Positions 33,116 through 45,460 of a stretch of DNA of 64,000 nt are shown piece by piece; position 1 is the first letter of the stretch; every line of letters begins with the position of its first letter. The DNA is from Tricholoma matsutake (Eukaryota; Basidiomycota; Agaricomycetes; Agaricales; Tricholomataceae), in contig AP026544.2 in assembly GCA_026075535.2 (NCBI GenBank), forward strand, positions 9,548,001 to 9,612,000, in the 5' to 3' direction. The notes beneath the pieces were generated by a model, which saw only the letters and a program-made list of their open reading frames with translations, was not told the DNA's origin and did no database searches. Both the position numbers and the translations under genes were made by a program.

Positions 33116-34860
33116 GCAGAAGCCCGCTAGTAATTAACACATGAATGTTACACAAGGCATGCACAGTGCGGCCAAAGTGACGCCCATAGTGTATGAGAGG
33201 GTCGCCGATACAGCTAGTTATTCACAAGGAGTTTCAAGAACTTTAGTGAGATTAAAGATGGTAACAATGCTTATGGCCTTTCATGTGGTCCCAAATGAAG
33301 TGCATTGTCCTGCTGTTGATGATGCATGGCAGAAGAAGTTTGGTGGTTTTCATTGTTGATGGGCATTATCAAGTGTCAAGCTGGTGAAGAGCAGCTAGGT
33401 CCCAGCCATAGCCTTTATATAGTCCAAGCTTCAGTCCAGAAGCTGACTAGTCAGGACTCTGAGTTGAGGGCCACAAGAGATCTGAGTGCTAAGTGCTGAG
33501 CTCTGGGAATGATTACAGCCGATATCATGTCAATGATAGGCCCCTGTTTTGTTGTTTGTTTGGTTCTACATATCAGCAATGAACCCTGTGCCGAGCCCCT
33601 ATGAAGCAAGATACAGGTGCAACTTTGCCACGTACTTGGCTCGTCGGCATGTAGAGTTCCATCACTGATAGAACCAAACAACAACTAAATAGAGGCCATT
33701 GTGAAGGGGCCCATCAACATGATATCAGCTGTACCATAGTGACAGCCTGGTCAAAAAGCCGAATTGAGTGACATATGTCACACCAGTGTACTGTCAATTT
33801 TAGGCTTGATAGCGGTGTTTGTGGACATTCCAAATCCATTGAAAATAAATTCCCCAAAAGGAAAATACAAAAAAGGAAAGAGGGAAGATCGACAGCACCT
33901 CCTCATAGTAACTGTGCATCTCACCATTTAATGAAGTGGGTCACTGGACATGAATATATTTGTGCTTGTCATGTGAAATACAGAATTAGACTAGTTATTT
34001 TGGCTTGCATACACTACACATCTTCAATTACAAAGTATATGTACATCACACATATAGGATTAGCATATGGATGAAAACCTGTTGAAATGAGGGATGGAGA
34101 AGCTTTCTGCAGCATAATTAGTTGGGGTTAAGCACAAGATTGATAATGGATGGATGAATGTGTAACAAGAAAGTCAAAAATAGAACAAATCTGGAAAGTG
34201 TGAGAGCAAAGTGAGGACCTAAAATTCCAGGACTAAGCACTCTGTATCAGCCTGTTATAGATTAAATGGCAGAAAGAACTAGGTAAACTGAGGGTATCCT
34301 GGTGGTGGAACAGGAAATTTTGAGGGACAAGATGCATGGGTTTCTTAAATTGAAGGATCACACATGGGGACTAATCATTGCAGGGAAATAACTCGTTGTA
34401 TATGTGAATTAGAAAGCAAAAAAGATGACAGAAAATAAGGCAAGGGCAGAGGAGATATGGTGGTCCGAAGATTTTCATCGAGAGGGTGGCTGTGCACACG
34501 ACAAAATTTTAAATTGTGTCGTGTCGAGACCCAAAATATTGTAGATCCCCAAGACTTCAAATATCCATCAGTGGGAATACTCAGAGTGCAGGTATGAAAA
34601 GTCACAAGGGGATAAGCCCAAGAAATAGAGAGAGAGCAGTGAGACACCAAGACATTGAGATCCAGAACAGCACAAGACAACATATCGAGGTGACCTCAGT
34701 GTAGCAATAAAAGGGATGATCACAGCTGACACTATAGTGGTATTTGAAGCATGGTGGCAGACCCAGAATACTGAACATTGCAGTGGTACTAGGCTATCGA
34801 GGCCAAATGTGGCCTCAATACTAGCGTGGGAACTCGATACCAGCTATTGAGACCACAAAC
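33116..34860. other. Non-coding stretch with a diverged repeat
   Basis: No gene is recognised. At about 33800-33900 lies an inverted relative of the 207-bp repeat at 34861 (CTTGATAGCGGTGTTTGTGG...GAGGGAAGATCGAC). A small palindrome at 34496-34524 pairs ACACGACA with TGTCGTGT. Confidence 0.6.
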
Positions 34861-35274
34861 ACGGTTACCGCACCGTCGATGGGTCGATCTTCCCTCTTTC
34901 CTTTTTTGTATTTTCCTTTTTGGGAATTTATTTTCAATGGATTTGGAGTGTCCACAAACACTGCTATCGAGCCGTGGATGCAGGGATCATGGACTTGTTA
35001 CTTGCTTGATATCCGCCTATGCTAACTAGAGCTAAGGATCTTCACTGGCACAACTCACCCTACATAGACGGTTACCGCACCGTCGATGGGTCGATCTTCC
35101 CTCTTTCCTTTTTTGTATTTTCCTTTTTGGGAATTTATTTTCAATGGATTTGGAGTGTCCACAAACACCGCTATCGAGCCGTGGATGCAGGGATCATGGA
35201 CTTGTTACTTGCTTGATATCCGCCTATGCTAACTAGAGCTAAGGATCTTCACTGGCACAACTCACCCTACATAG
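34861..35274 (+). repeat. 207-bp tandem duplication
   Basis: ACGGTTACCGCACCGTCGAT starts at 34861 and again at 35068. The two 207-bp units, each ending CCTACATAG, are almost identical; one difference I saw is CACTGCT against CACCGCT, a CpG transition. This suggests recent local duplication of a unit related to 33800-33900 and 29545. Confidence 0.93.
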
Positions 35275-36290
35275 TAAGGAATATTTTAACAGGTTCCCTG
35301 TGTAATTTCTCCTCCTTTTCTTGTTCTTTTCACTACTAATAGTCTCCTTTGTTAGATCATAACTTGTATTCTCACAAGTCACCAGATCCTTGCTTCCACT
35401 GTCGAAATATGTAGTAAGTTTTTTCTTTCTCTTCAACTATAACTAGAAAAATATTCTTTTCCATAGGTTACACTGCTACAGTGTTTTCAGCTCGACAACA
35501 GCCAACAACGCACACAACACAACACCACCCCTCCTTCCCATCCAAATGGGATGTGAGGCTCTTGTTTGGGCATAGGAGACCACAGAGGGGTGTTGGGAGA
35601 CCTGAAGACTGCCAGGTATGTCCCCTATTTCCATCTCCACCCACCACAACTCACACCCCACCCCCAGATCATCCACCAACCCAGCACCTGCCACCATTAC
35701 ATTATAACAATGGAGACAGTGGATGAAAACAACAATGACAAAGGGAGGACAATGACGAGGACAACCACCAGAACAAGACCAACACTCTAATGGACTGATG
35801 CTGTGGAAAATGACAGGAAGACAACAACATGGAGGACCACGTGGCCACTGCTCAGGCTACCACCACAACAACAGCAGCACCCCAAACCCCCGCAGTGAGC
35901 AACTGCTTGTGGATGGAAACAGGGAGCAATGGGACAGGGGATGGGACAACTTCCAGACAGTAACCACCAGAAGAGGACAAACCATGAACGGTGGGGGAGA
36001 GCGAACAACCAGAAGCAAAGGTATGGGCACCACCACCACCACTGCATCAGATTAAGGATGCTAACACATACGGGGAAAATGGGGACAAGAGACATGGAAG
36101 CGGCAGCTCACCCAACCACCGCCATGAGCAGCTGCTCATGGGGTGGCCTCCCTGTGAAAAGTGCAAGTTTTTTTGTTTTGATCATTAATCACTTTTGTGG
36201 CCCCTACTTTTGGGCCCCTTGCTTCATGCGAGAGAGGTTAGTTAGCTCAATAAAAACCTTGAACACTTTCATCAAATACTAATAATTTAA
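35275..36290 (+). repeat. Palindrome-bearing, intron-containing repeat
   Basis: This 1-kb stretch has an intron-like segment (about 35414-35466: GTAAGTTTTTT...CTATAACTAG...CCATAG) and then a CAACAACA/GGACAATGAC-rich part. Palindromes lie at 35887-35915 and 36122-36141, the latter a perfect 20-bp CCATGAGCAGCTGCTCATGG. A GGCCCC...GGGCCCC pair follows at 36199-36220. It resembles 6700-7340 in the same orientation and 44100-45500 in the other. I see no protein. Confidence 0.65.
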
Positions 36291-36769
36291 ACTGTGTACA
36301 TACTGAAGTTATTAAATGGCATATAGATGGTTATACTGTTTAGGCTACCATTTATGTATACTTGACCTTCATTGAGTAAGCGTAAACTAAATGGTTGGAG
36401 CCTTAGCCAGTGCCATGTCTGAATCAACTTGTACTAGTACAAGAGTAATTTTTTTGCTAGTCTTCAACTTTCTCAATCATCACTACCTCTAGTACTTACT
36501 CTGTTGTACAACTGTATCAGGAAGGATTTTGAAATCAGATTTCGATTGCAAAGCATGGGGGATAGTAATTCGGGAGTAAAGCGATATTCAAGGTACACAA
36601 CTGCCCAATGTTGAAACATTGAAGGCATCAGGGTCATAAAAGTAGCGAGGTTGTAAAAAAATGGCAGGCTCAGAGACCTGTCATGTGTGGTGAAAGCTGC
36701 TCCTAATAGGGAAGTGTAAGGGGTCCAGCCTTTCAGCTAGCCTTTTGTCGCTTTGCTATAGGATAAACA
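36291..36769. other. Non-coding stretch, nothing recognised
   Basis: AT-rich sequence with no coding or repeat feature that I can support. Confidence 0.5.
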
Positions 36770-37024
36770 TCAGTGAGCTACAGGAACTAAAGATAGGTCC
36801 AATCTCCACGTACGAGCATTCTCCTCTGCTGAGTCCTCTGCTGAACCTCCTTCTGAGCACCCATCCATTTCCATGTCCTGGTCTTCATCTTTGTCTTTGT
36901 CTTTGTCATTGTCTTTGTCATTGTCATTGTCTTTGTCATTGTCTTTGTCTTCATCTTCATCATTGTCATTGTCTTCATCATTGTCTTCAAGAGGGCCCAT
37001 CTCTATGCTATCATCTGGGAACAA
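36770..37024 (-). repeat. (TTGTCW)n microsatellite, possible acidic tail of the JmjC gene
   Basis: About 36880-36990 is an imperfect TTGTCT/TTGTCA repeat. On the minus strand it reads as a run of Asp, Asn, Glu and Lys codons inside a frame with EMGPLEDNDED and EEGG-like acidic context. It lies just downstream of the JmjC gene in the same orientation and could be its acidic C-terminus after another intron. The opposite-strand Cys/Leu/His-rich ORF is its shadow. Confidence 0.45.
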
Positions 37025-37099
37025 GTCAGCTTAATGATGTTTATACAAAATGCATGCAAACCAAATTCATCTGCAGGGAAACACCTCACAGGTTGTCTG

Positions 37100-39410
37100 A
37101 TGGAGACCTTGAAGTTTGCATCTGTCCATGATAAGAACTGTTGGGAATGACTGTCATTGATGGTGTGCCATGCTCTCCAAAATAGTCAGTTGTTTTGGAA
37201 AACTCAGTAAATAGCTGCAACCACTTGCTTGGATGTACAGCCATCTTCCTCCGGCTTCAAGTTCACCTTTAATGCCTGCTCAAGATGAAGGAAATGGCCT
37301 TAGTTTGGCTAGCAAGACCTGTAAAGTAAAAGATTCTCCATTTATCCCATGATCCAGCATGTTCTGTGAAGATGCTGAAGCTGTAGTTGCACCATAGCCA
37401 GTGCAGGAGCTCTCTACCCAGTTTATGGCAATGCTTCATGGCCTGCTGCTCTTTGTATGATAAGCTGTTTCGAGTATACATCTGCCAATGCAAAACTTCT
37501 TCAAGTTCTATGACATTGACGAGATTGACGATTTTGACGACTCCTTCCCAGGTATTAAATGCAGGAAGATGATTCCCTACTAGGATCGGCTGCTCTGGAG
37601 TGGCTGAAAACCCACTTGCCACTGATTCCTCATAAATATGGATAAGGAGGCAGCAAAGAAGGGTTCTAGAATCAGCGGCATGTTCTGTATTTGTCAGAGT
37701 CTGGCTGCCGACAAAGGTGTGGATGATGGAGTAGACTGTACGAGTGATGGTTCCAATGCTGTAGAAATGGCCACCTAAACAGATAGCGGACTTGGGAGTG
37801 AACACAGCATGCAATGTACCAGGCCTCATATTCCTATCCATCCTGTATTATCATCCCAAATCCAAAAAGCAAAAAATGACTCACAGCTCCATGCCAGGCA
37901 TGAGGAGCACAGCTTCAAAATCATAGTTATCCACATCCAGATTGTCAATGCCAAAGCTCCCAGTGAACAACAGGGTGCTGGCAAGTGCCTGGGGATTTTT
38001 GGGAGTTGCGATGACCCACCATTTGCATCCCCCTTCACTGATGACCTTGATGTGGGTACCAAATCCATCAGCGTCAAGGTGGAACTTATGATGGGCACCC
38101 AATGTCACTGCCAGGCCCCAAGCTAAACTAGCGAAGGGAAATGGATGGTACGAGACCTTGCAGAACTGAGAATCTGCAGTTGCTCAGAAGGCATACTCAT
38201 CGCTTGCTAATGATGGCAGAGGCATGCAATCAATAGGTGGCAAGGGAAGTGGAAAGTGTAGGGCATTGAGGATCTTCCCACCATCCCCCACTCGGTGGCT
38301 TTGTAGTAAATCTTCAGGGGTTCCGATGCATAATGCTATCCTTCCCTCATCATCTTCAGGAAGGGAGTGATCTATGAGGGTATTTAGTCTAGTAAAAGTG
38401 CGATGTGGAGTTACTGACCCTGAATAGTGATTCTTTTACTCAGCTTGGGTGAAATGGTGGACATGCCATTTGCCTCAAATTGAACAATTTGCATAGGCTT
38501 GTCAGTGATGATGATGCATTTATGACTGAAGATATCTTGAATCACTTCCGGTGGCATAGAAGCACATTCAGTTGACCGCATCACATGAAAGATTGAGTGA
38601 GAGCTATTGGGTTGTAGATGAGGGGGCAGACCATCCACGAATCCCCTGGAAACTGCATTCCATACATCACAGAAGAACTTCAACACTGCTTTGGACTGCT
38701 TTTACATCAGTAAGGCTGACAACGCATGCCAACATGACCTACATGAAAGCCAGCTGTATAATTATATTGGATTGTGGATTCAGGCCCATACAGGGGAAGA
38801 GATTGAGGGGCCACAAACATCTAAAAAATGGTATACTTAGGAATAATAGCATCATTTACAGTCACATACCTCTGGAGGAATGTCCTCCCATGCAAAAGTA
38901 ATATCAGGTTCAGACTGCTGTTCTGCATTCAGAGCCTAGTGGTGCGAGGAACGGGCAACAGCTCTCACCATGTCTTCCTTTACCTCTGCCAGAGTAAGGT
39001 CAATGAATTCCAGTAGCCTGCCATCCGGTTGTTCCTTAAAAGTGCTCCTCCCCTCTAATGCTTCCTGTAGACCCTGGCTCTCTGTCCCCATCCCCATCCA
39101 CTGTCTCCCTGTCTCTTGGCGCATTTGCTTCCTCATCTCCCACCTCTTGGCCTCAGTACACTTTTCTTTCAAAGCCCCCGGCCTCTCTATCTCCTTGCGC
39201 TTCCTCTTCTTGGTATTCAAGAGGAACATAAGTTGTGTAAGAGCACTTGATCGCGAGGAGTGTTTTTGTTCAGAGCATTGAAACACTAAGGGAGAGTCTG
39301 GCTTTGCCTGTTGGCATTCAATGCCAGCTACTTTTCCAGCCAGAATGTCCGGAAATTCTGACTCTGTGCAACAGTTGAGCTGGGCTATTTGTGACAGTAT
39401 CTGCACATAC
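37100..39410 (-). pseudogene. JmjC-domain protein (Fe(II)/2-oxoglutarate dioxygenase), spliced
   Basis: Exon-like frames read, in order, EDIPPE (38880), ECASMPPEVIQDIFSHKCII (38411-38686), RITIQG, GKILNALHFPLPLPPI, AWGLAVTLGAHHKFHLDADG, GTHIKVISEGGCKWWVIA and MPGMEL. After an intron they continue with MRPGTLHAVFTP, ICLGGHFYSIGTI and FVGSQTLTNTEHAADS. The HLD and later GTLHAVF give the H-x-D...H iron ligands, and the Lys/Thr context fits cofactor binding. JmjC enzymes usually demethylate or hydroxylate proteins such as histones in the nucleus. A TGA in YAF-stop-ATADSQF may be a former CGA. It lies downstream of the Plavaka transposase on the same strand. The N-terminus (38936-39406) is uncertain. 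Confidence 0.72.
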
Positions 39411-39831
39411 CGATACCACCATCGACATCCCTAGCATTGTCGGTATGTTCATGCCGGTCCTGTCCCATCATATGCGAGTCATCTTCATCTTCTCCATCAG
39501 GCAGCAGGTTGGAAAGCTGTCTCTGTTGCATTACTGGTGAATGCCCTATTGTTTGCTGAGGGTGTGGTTGCTCAGAGAAGCACTGCAGAGTTGCCAGATG
39601 AACAATTGGAAGGACTACTCCAGGACCCAGATCCTCCTCTGATGTTACAGGCAGAAGGCATGGCTCCTCTTCTTTGTCCTCAACCGTTGCTTTCTTATGC
39701 CAGTTTCTTGATCCCTGGATGCTGCTACTACTTGGCTGCACTACTTGTGTGCCATTCTCAGTGCCCAGCATACCCTGATGCAGCTCTCCAGTTGCACAAC
39801 ATCCTTCTCCTGCTCCTGCCTGATGCATCAT
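39385..39831 (-). CDS. Unidentified minus-strand coding remnant
   Basis: A 148-aa frame rich in Gln, Ser, Glu and Asp ends near the JmjC N-terminal frame. It may be a 5' exon of that gene or part of a separate one. No domain is recognised. Confidence 0.3.
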   Translation of the reverse strand: MMHQAGAGEGCCATGELHQGMLGTENGTQVVQPSSSSIQGSRNWHKKATVEDKEEEPCLLPVTSEEDLGPGVVLPIVHLATLQCFSEQPHPQQTIGHSPVMQQRQLSNLLPDGEDEDDSHMMGQDRHEHTDNARDVDGGIGMCRYCHK

Positions 39832-40099
39832 GTGCCCATCCTCATCTCTCCCATGACCATCATCTTCATACTGTCCATCCTCCCCATCATCTCCATCATC
39901 TTCAGCAATACTTGGCTCTGCATCTCACAACATCAGAAAGATTACAAAACTGAAACAAGTATCTTACCTGTACCTCCTAGCCAGGATGCACATCTATCAT
40001 CTTCAGTGCTTGACCAGAGGATCACAAGTGAGGCATCTATAGCTGCCCGCAGGATATCCTCCAGGGAGTCAGGGGAATGCGCAGCTTGAAAGAGGGCTT

Positions 40100-41320
40100 T
40101 CCACAAGATCTTTTCAATGTCAGAAAGAATCTTGGGGCAATGAGTGCCCAGGGCTTACCAAACCTACAAAACCAGTCAACAATGTAACAATTTCATAGAT
40201 AGTACTTGCGTTAAAAATCGCTTTCTTGCTTATTTTTTGTTCAATCAGAGGCCTCTTTGTCAACAAGCAGAGAGGAGAAATCCCCAGTGAAACGCAGAGG
40301 GGGATCTCCATTGATGCAGCACGGTTAGTGCCTTTGAAGGCCAGTTTCAGATCTGGGCCAGAGCCATTCACTTGCCTGCAATATTATCGCATAACAAATA
40401 TTCCAATACATAAATACCCATTAACTCATGGATAAAAGTTGTCCAATATGTCATTCGTAATCCTAAGATGTCCCTGTGTAAGAAAAGAATGGTCCTTAGC
40501 AATTCACTGAAAGCTATCAACACTATCCACAAACATTTAACTGCAGTGAAAGATCAAATCCCGATGCGATAAAGTTGTAAGACCTCCGGGCCACATTCTT
40601 GGTTGAGGCAAATTTAGAAAGGAGCTGGAAGCATGCTGCAGGCCCATTTTCCCCCATCAAACAATTGTCGCTAGCCAGACCCTGCACTTGGGCTAGATCC
40701 TGTCCTGCCTGCTCCAAGAGTTTTGGCCAGTCCGCGAAAACCCCTTTACGATCCTATAAAGTGCCCTGTTAGTACTGTCACATAATGGTGCAGAATTAAA
40801 AGCTACCAAACGCGTTGGCATAGATACTTCAGCAGCCCTCTGCTTAGCTGGGGCGATCTTGTCAGGAAGGAGGTTGTAAACTGATGCTATGACATCCAAC
40901 AGTCAGTAGTTGAATAGGGCCCCATAAACAATGGCTTGGTGCTTTGAAATAGGCTCTCCAGGGGTAGATGACTCGGCAAGATGCTTAAGGACTTGGCAAG
41001 CACGTTGAATATCAGATGTCATCTCCAGTTGTTCCCAGCCTGTAGTAGTATCAATAAATTTCTGTAACATGATTTAAACTATCAGGATAGGTATTGAAGC
41101 TGAAGTCTTGAATTCTTACCTGAAATTCTGGGTGACTTTGGCCCAAACACTTTGTACCCTCTGGGTCAAATAAGACGGGTGTAAACCAGGCCATTGTCCA
41201 GAAATTTGTGTTGGATATCCTTCCAACAGTGAGGCTTTGCTGGTCGAAACCCTCTGAGCAATGCATGAGTGAGACAAGTAAGACAAGTAAGACAGAGCGT
41301 CAAGCTTCAAGTTCAAGAGT
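40100..41320 (-). pseudogene. Unidentified spliced gene remnant downstream of Plavaka
   Basis: Coding-like pieces on the minus strand include SHSCIAQRVSTSKASLLEGY, VWAKVTQNFQ followed by a GTAAGA donor, IDTTTGWEQLEMTSDIQRAC, GEPISKHQAIVYGALFNY-stop, ASVYNLLPDKI and DIEKILWKALFQAAHSPDSL. They look like exons of one gene with a few stops. I do not recognise the family. The first exon is also present in the inverted copy at 54135. Confidence 0.45.
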
Positions 41321-41616
41321 TGGGTTAGTACTTATATGGCCATATATCACATGACACAAGCTCAAAAGTGTGCATGCACATTTTTGCTCAAGGTTACATC
41401 ATCAATTGAGACTCTCAATCCAGAAAAAAATAAACATTCTGAGTCAGTGAGTTATTTCAGGTCGCTGTGGGCCGAATGACTTTTCACCTCTCTATTTTCA
41501 AAGAATCTGTGAATGGTACATGTTGACTGTCTCTAATGTGTCCAAGTCCAAATCCTCCTGCCAGGATTCTGCATCCGAAAGCTCTTCATCAGAGGTCCCT
41601 CCTAGCGGTGCATTTT
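41161..41616 (-). repeat. Plavaka 3'-end segment also present inverted at 53819-54290
   Basis: The segment holds the last 40 or so codons of Plavaka (GTSDEELSDAESWQEDLD), its stop, about 180 bases of untranslated sequence and the start of the downstream ORF. The copy at 53819-54290 has the opposite orientation and stops matching at TTTGACCCAG. The two copies are highly similar. Confidence 0.9.
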
Positions 41617-43498
41617 CTCTTTCATCGATACCATACTCCAGCGCATCAAGTCCCTCCACACCCTCTTCACCTCCGACTTCATTGTGTCCATGCTCTCCAC
41701 ATATCCATGGTTCAAGGCCATCAGCTTCGTCATCCTCAGCCTGTTTGATTTGAGACAAGGAGTCATGAGCAACAGAGTTTGAATCACGACAGTAAGTGTG
41801 CCCGATGCCTTGGCCCCAGTGATAATGCATCATCATGTCATGATCTACAAAGCTGATGGCACCAAAGTCAGTGTCCTTATCAGTCATGTTAAACCTGCTT
41901 CAAGTTCTGATCCACTCACCGTCCCACATAGTACTCCTTCCAATCTTCACCATCTCGAGCACATTTGGAAAGGGCCACCCCATCTGAGTGCCGCTTCCCC
42001 TTCGCAAATCGGGGAATGACATGACAGCTTTGCAGGACATCAGATGGATCAACAAAACCAAAGGCATCCTCGCTGGCCATGGGAGGGAAGGATAGCTGAT
42101 CAAGATGGTGAGCCTTCCACCCCATTATGTCACTGCCATCGGCTACCTCCCAATGCTGATACCATTGCACCCATAGGAAATCAAGTCATCTAGGGCTATA
42201 GTTGACCATTCCTGGCCCTACATAAATGATGTTCGCATGATAAACACCCACAACGTGCACATAAAGATAAGGGTGGCATTGTTCCCCCATACTATAGCAT
42301 GATGTTGTGGTGTGTTGTGTTCGGGTTCAGAACATCCTGGGCTCGGCGGACATTGTAGGCAGTGTAGTTGATTCGAACTAGCTGATGGTTATATATGCAG
42401 TCACTTTTGAATAGGACATGGTTGATGCCATTACTGCAAGGATCTCTGGATGAAGATGAAAGATGCAGTGCCGAGAAGGCTTCCTGCTGCACCATAAGCT
42501 GGATTCTAGGGAGAAGATGAGCTTTCAATCTCAGAAGGAAGTCCTAGCAGCAGGGGCCTTAGAACAGATAAAGCAGTCTGCCAATCCTGCTCACCTTAAC
42601 AGCAGGGTCACCACGATTGTCCTGCAAAAATACTGGGAGAACTACTGGTTCGTTTTGTGATTTTCCAATGCAGTATCTTGGCATTGGTGAGGATGTGTAC
42701 TCTGCCTCATCATAGTGAGAGGCCTTTCCTGCATTCAGTCACCTTCGAATTTGGCGAACACGGGCCTGCTGGCATCGCTCAATCTGAGCCAGCTGGTTCA
42801 GGTAGTTCTTTTTGCTTGTCTGCTTGTATCTGGACTTCATGGTGCGATGCTCCAGTTCACCCTGGTCAAGAACATGAAGTATAAAGATAACAAAGAGACT
42901 CATGTGCAGTGCTTACCAGTTCCGTAGAGTACAATTCTGTTGTGCCATATTCTCTTATCATGTTAGGAACATCCCCTAGGTTTGTACTTGTAGGTGCTCA
43001 TATTGAATTCCTTCAGCCCTTTACTCACCTTTGCTGCATTGTCTTTTGCTACCACAGCCCTGTCACCATTACCAGCCCCTAGCTCTTGGGTTGGGGGGGT
43101 TTTTTTGACCTGGGATGTTTTTTTCTGGGTGGCCTGCTTGTGCTTTCTAGCGCTCTCCTCCTTTTTAAGTTTGCAAGTAGCAAACATGGAGCAAGTCTTC
43201 ATCTCAAACTCACAGAGGGCCTGGCCTAAGCAATGCCATCACACTATTTAAGATTGCTAGAGTTGCATCTGTGTGAAGATGCAGTTTAGTGAGACCATGC
43301 CAATGGCCCATGAGGAAAAGTAGCTTCAAAACCCATTTATTGTGAGGTTCTGGCAAAAGGCCTTCAAAGACTGGGATTGCACACTAAATAACTCCAGTAA
43401 GTAAGGGAGCCTGACTCTTTGGTAGCCTTAACCTGTAGGAGATCTTTGAAGTCACGAGCAGCAAGCTGCTTCATCTCAGAGCAGTTCACTGAGAACTT

Positions 43499-43508
43499 TC
43501 GAATTGTG
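43499..43508. repeat. Target-site duplication of the 2.7-kb TIR element, left
   Basis: TCGAATTGTG is repeated at 46234-46243. Both copies fall in the same place of the Plavaka coding sequence (DTIR/STIR), so they mark the insertion. A 9-10 bp duplication is typical of Mutator-like elements. Confidence 0.7.
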
Positions 43509-43886
43509 CTGAACTTTACACTGCCCCACATAGTCCTGGAGGAATCCTGGTAATCCTACCAGGAATCCTCCAGGAATCTAGTGAGACTCAGTACCCTAAA
43601 GTCATACCATAATGGAAAGTCAATTTGAGATATCTTACAAGTTTCAAGTGCTTCGGACTTCATGAATTTCACAAAGTACCTACAAAATAAACTTGTTCAT
43701 AGCAGGGATTGAGCTCTAGAACTCATGATCAAGAATCACATGACAAACTAAACAAGTGCTTAACCAGTTGAGCAACAGGAGAATTATTAGCTGCAATGTA
43801 AAAGTGTATTTATACCCTCAAACTCAAACTTAGCTATTTCTCTCTTGAAGCTCACAATTAAGATCAAATAAAATTTATTAACTACA

Positions 43887-44140
43887 TCCCTCGCATTGGA
43901 CATGAGGGATACACCATTAATTACATATAAAAAAAAACCTCCCCCACACAAGGTGCGAGGGGGAGTCCTACAAATATATACATATAAAACTAATCTCCCC
44001 TCACATCGAACGCGAGGGGAGCACTACAATTATAAAGAAAAAGAAAGAAAAACCCCTCACCCACATAAAACACGGGTGAGGGGGAAGGTATTACCATGAA
44101 TAAAAAATGAAAAAACCTGCCCCATGCAAAATGCAGGGGC
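43887..44140 (+). repeat. Tandem array of five hairpins with covarying stems
   Basis: Hairpins start near 43889, 43938, 43993, 44054 and 44115, about every 50-60 bases, with AT-rich spacers (ACAAATATATACATA-like). Stems are ATCCCTC/GAGGGAT, CTCCCCC/GGGGGAG, CTCCCCTC/GAGGGGAG, CCCCTCACCC/GGGTGAGGGG and a GCCCC-TGCA/TGCAGGGGC type. All share an ACA...AAA-like loop region. The paired but different stems suggest the fold is what is preserved. Confidence 0.7.
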
Positions 44141-44340
44141 GGCCTGGTGAGTCATGCCTGTCATCCTGTCCCCATCATCCTGGGTGCTGGGCCTTCGTTG
44201 TCGCTGTCCTCATTGTTGCCATCCTGGGTGTTGTTTCCGTGCTGCTCCTGGTCGCTGTGCCCTTCCTGGTCATCGTTGCCATCCTGGCCATCTCCTGCTG
44301 TGTGCTGGTGGCCGTCATCGCCATTCCACCCGCAATCCAC

Positions 44341-45177
44341 CCCATGAGCAGTGGCTCATGGGGCTGGAGGTGGGTGGTGTGTCATTAGCCCTGTTGTTGT
44401 CATCCGTCGTGGTTGGCAGCCATGCTTTGCCTTCTTGGGGTTCTGGTGCTGGTAGGCAGTGGCGTTGTCATTGTCATCGACTGCACACACTCACAATCCA
44501 CCCGACAAGCAGAGGCTTGCAGGCATGGGGTGGGTGTGTTGGGTTGTCTCGTGTCCAGCCATTGTTACCAGTAGAGTGAACCTATAAAACAAAAGAAACG
44601 AGTTAGTTAGTTTATAAAAACAAAAAGCAAACAAAAACAAATTATGTAGGGCCCAAACGACACGATCTGCATTGTTTGGGCCTGTGTTCTATCCAGTCTC
44701 GTCGTAGTCAGTAGCTAGTACTTGAAAAGCTTTGTCAGTGACCAAAAAAATAAGAGAAAAAAAACTTACTTACCACCCAAGAGATGTCATCGACGTCTCT
44801 TGGTCCCTGGTGCTGGTGTCTTGTTGTCGTTGCATGGTCATCTCCATCCTCGCACCCGTTTGTCGTCCTGGCTTTGCTGTCGCTGTCCTGGCCATGTTGC
44901 ATTCCCTGGTGCTGGTGTCCTGTCATCATTGCATGGTCATCTCCGTCCTCGCACCCCTCCTTCCACCCTGCGAGCAGTTGCTCACAGCGGCAGTGCTGGG
45001 TGCTGGGTCGTGCTTGTCGTCCGTTGTCCTCCCTGTTCCGTCATTTTCGTGGTCATCCATTGTCCTCCCATCCTTGTCTTGCCACCCTGCTGCTCTCGTT
45101 GTTTGCGGCTCCTCGTCTCCGTCTCCATGGTCCTCATCGTCACTCCCCATTTCCACCCCGTGAGCAGCTGCTCACGG
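44341..45177 (-). repeat. Four further copies of the dispersed palindrome
   Basis: Sites are 44341-44362, 44500-44535 (imperfect), 44965-44989 and 45158-45177. The last is a perfect CCGTGAGCAGCTGCTCACGG. The flanking TTCCACC or AATCCACC lies to the left, so these are in reverse orientation to the sites at 6.8-7.3 kb. Confidence 0.7.
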
Positions 45178-45460
45178 CAGTGGAGGGTGTGGTGGTGGTG
45201 GTGGGTCGCATCATACAATGAGAAACTATAAAAATTCAAAAGAAAACTAATGTTAATCAAAAAGAATGAAATGAACAAAAAAAAAACTTACCTGGGGCCC
45301 AAACAACGATGTACGTCATTTGGGCCCATTTCCTTATGGCCTTTTTGTTGTTTGGTGTCATCTTGTTGTCATGATATAGTTAGAACCTAAAGAAGGAAAG
45401 AAAATATTACTTAGTTCAATAAAAACAAAGTAAAAAACATTACCTGGGCCCCAAACAACA
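44583..45460 (-). other. Intron-like segments and GGGCCCAAA hairpins in the TIR element
   Basis: On the minus strand GGGCCCCAG is followed by GTAAGTTTTTT and ends TTTTTATAG (about 45293-45228). A similar GTAATG...CTTTAG segment lies at about 45443-45387, and GTAAGTAAGTTTT...TTTCAAG at about 44775-44722. Hairpins of GGGCCCAAA with TTTGGGCCC lie at 44649-44684, 45295-45329 and 45448-45478, at the exon side of each junction. No protein is seen. Confidence 0.5.

Noticed and set aside
36745..37131. Plus-strand 128-aa ORF with CLCHCLCH repeats, which could pass for a Cys/His-rich protein
   Set aside because: It is the complement of a TTGTCW microsatellite whose minus-strand reading is an acidic run; the Cys/His pattern is a by-product of the repeat.
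41520..41753. Plus-strand Ser/Pro-rich ORF of 77 aa
   Set aside because: It is antisense to the acidic C-terminus of the Plavaka transposase.
43887..44140. Regularly spaced hairpin array, CRISPR-like at first sight
   Set aside because: The stems differ from unit to unit and the host is clearly eukaryotic; the constant part is pairing, not sequence.
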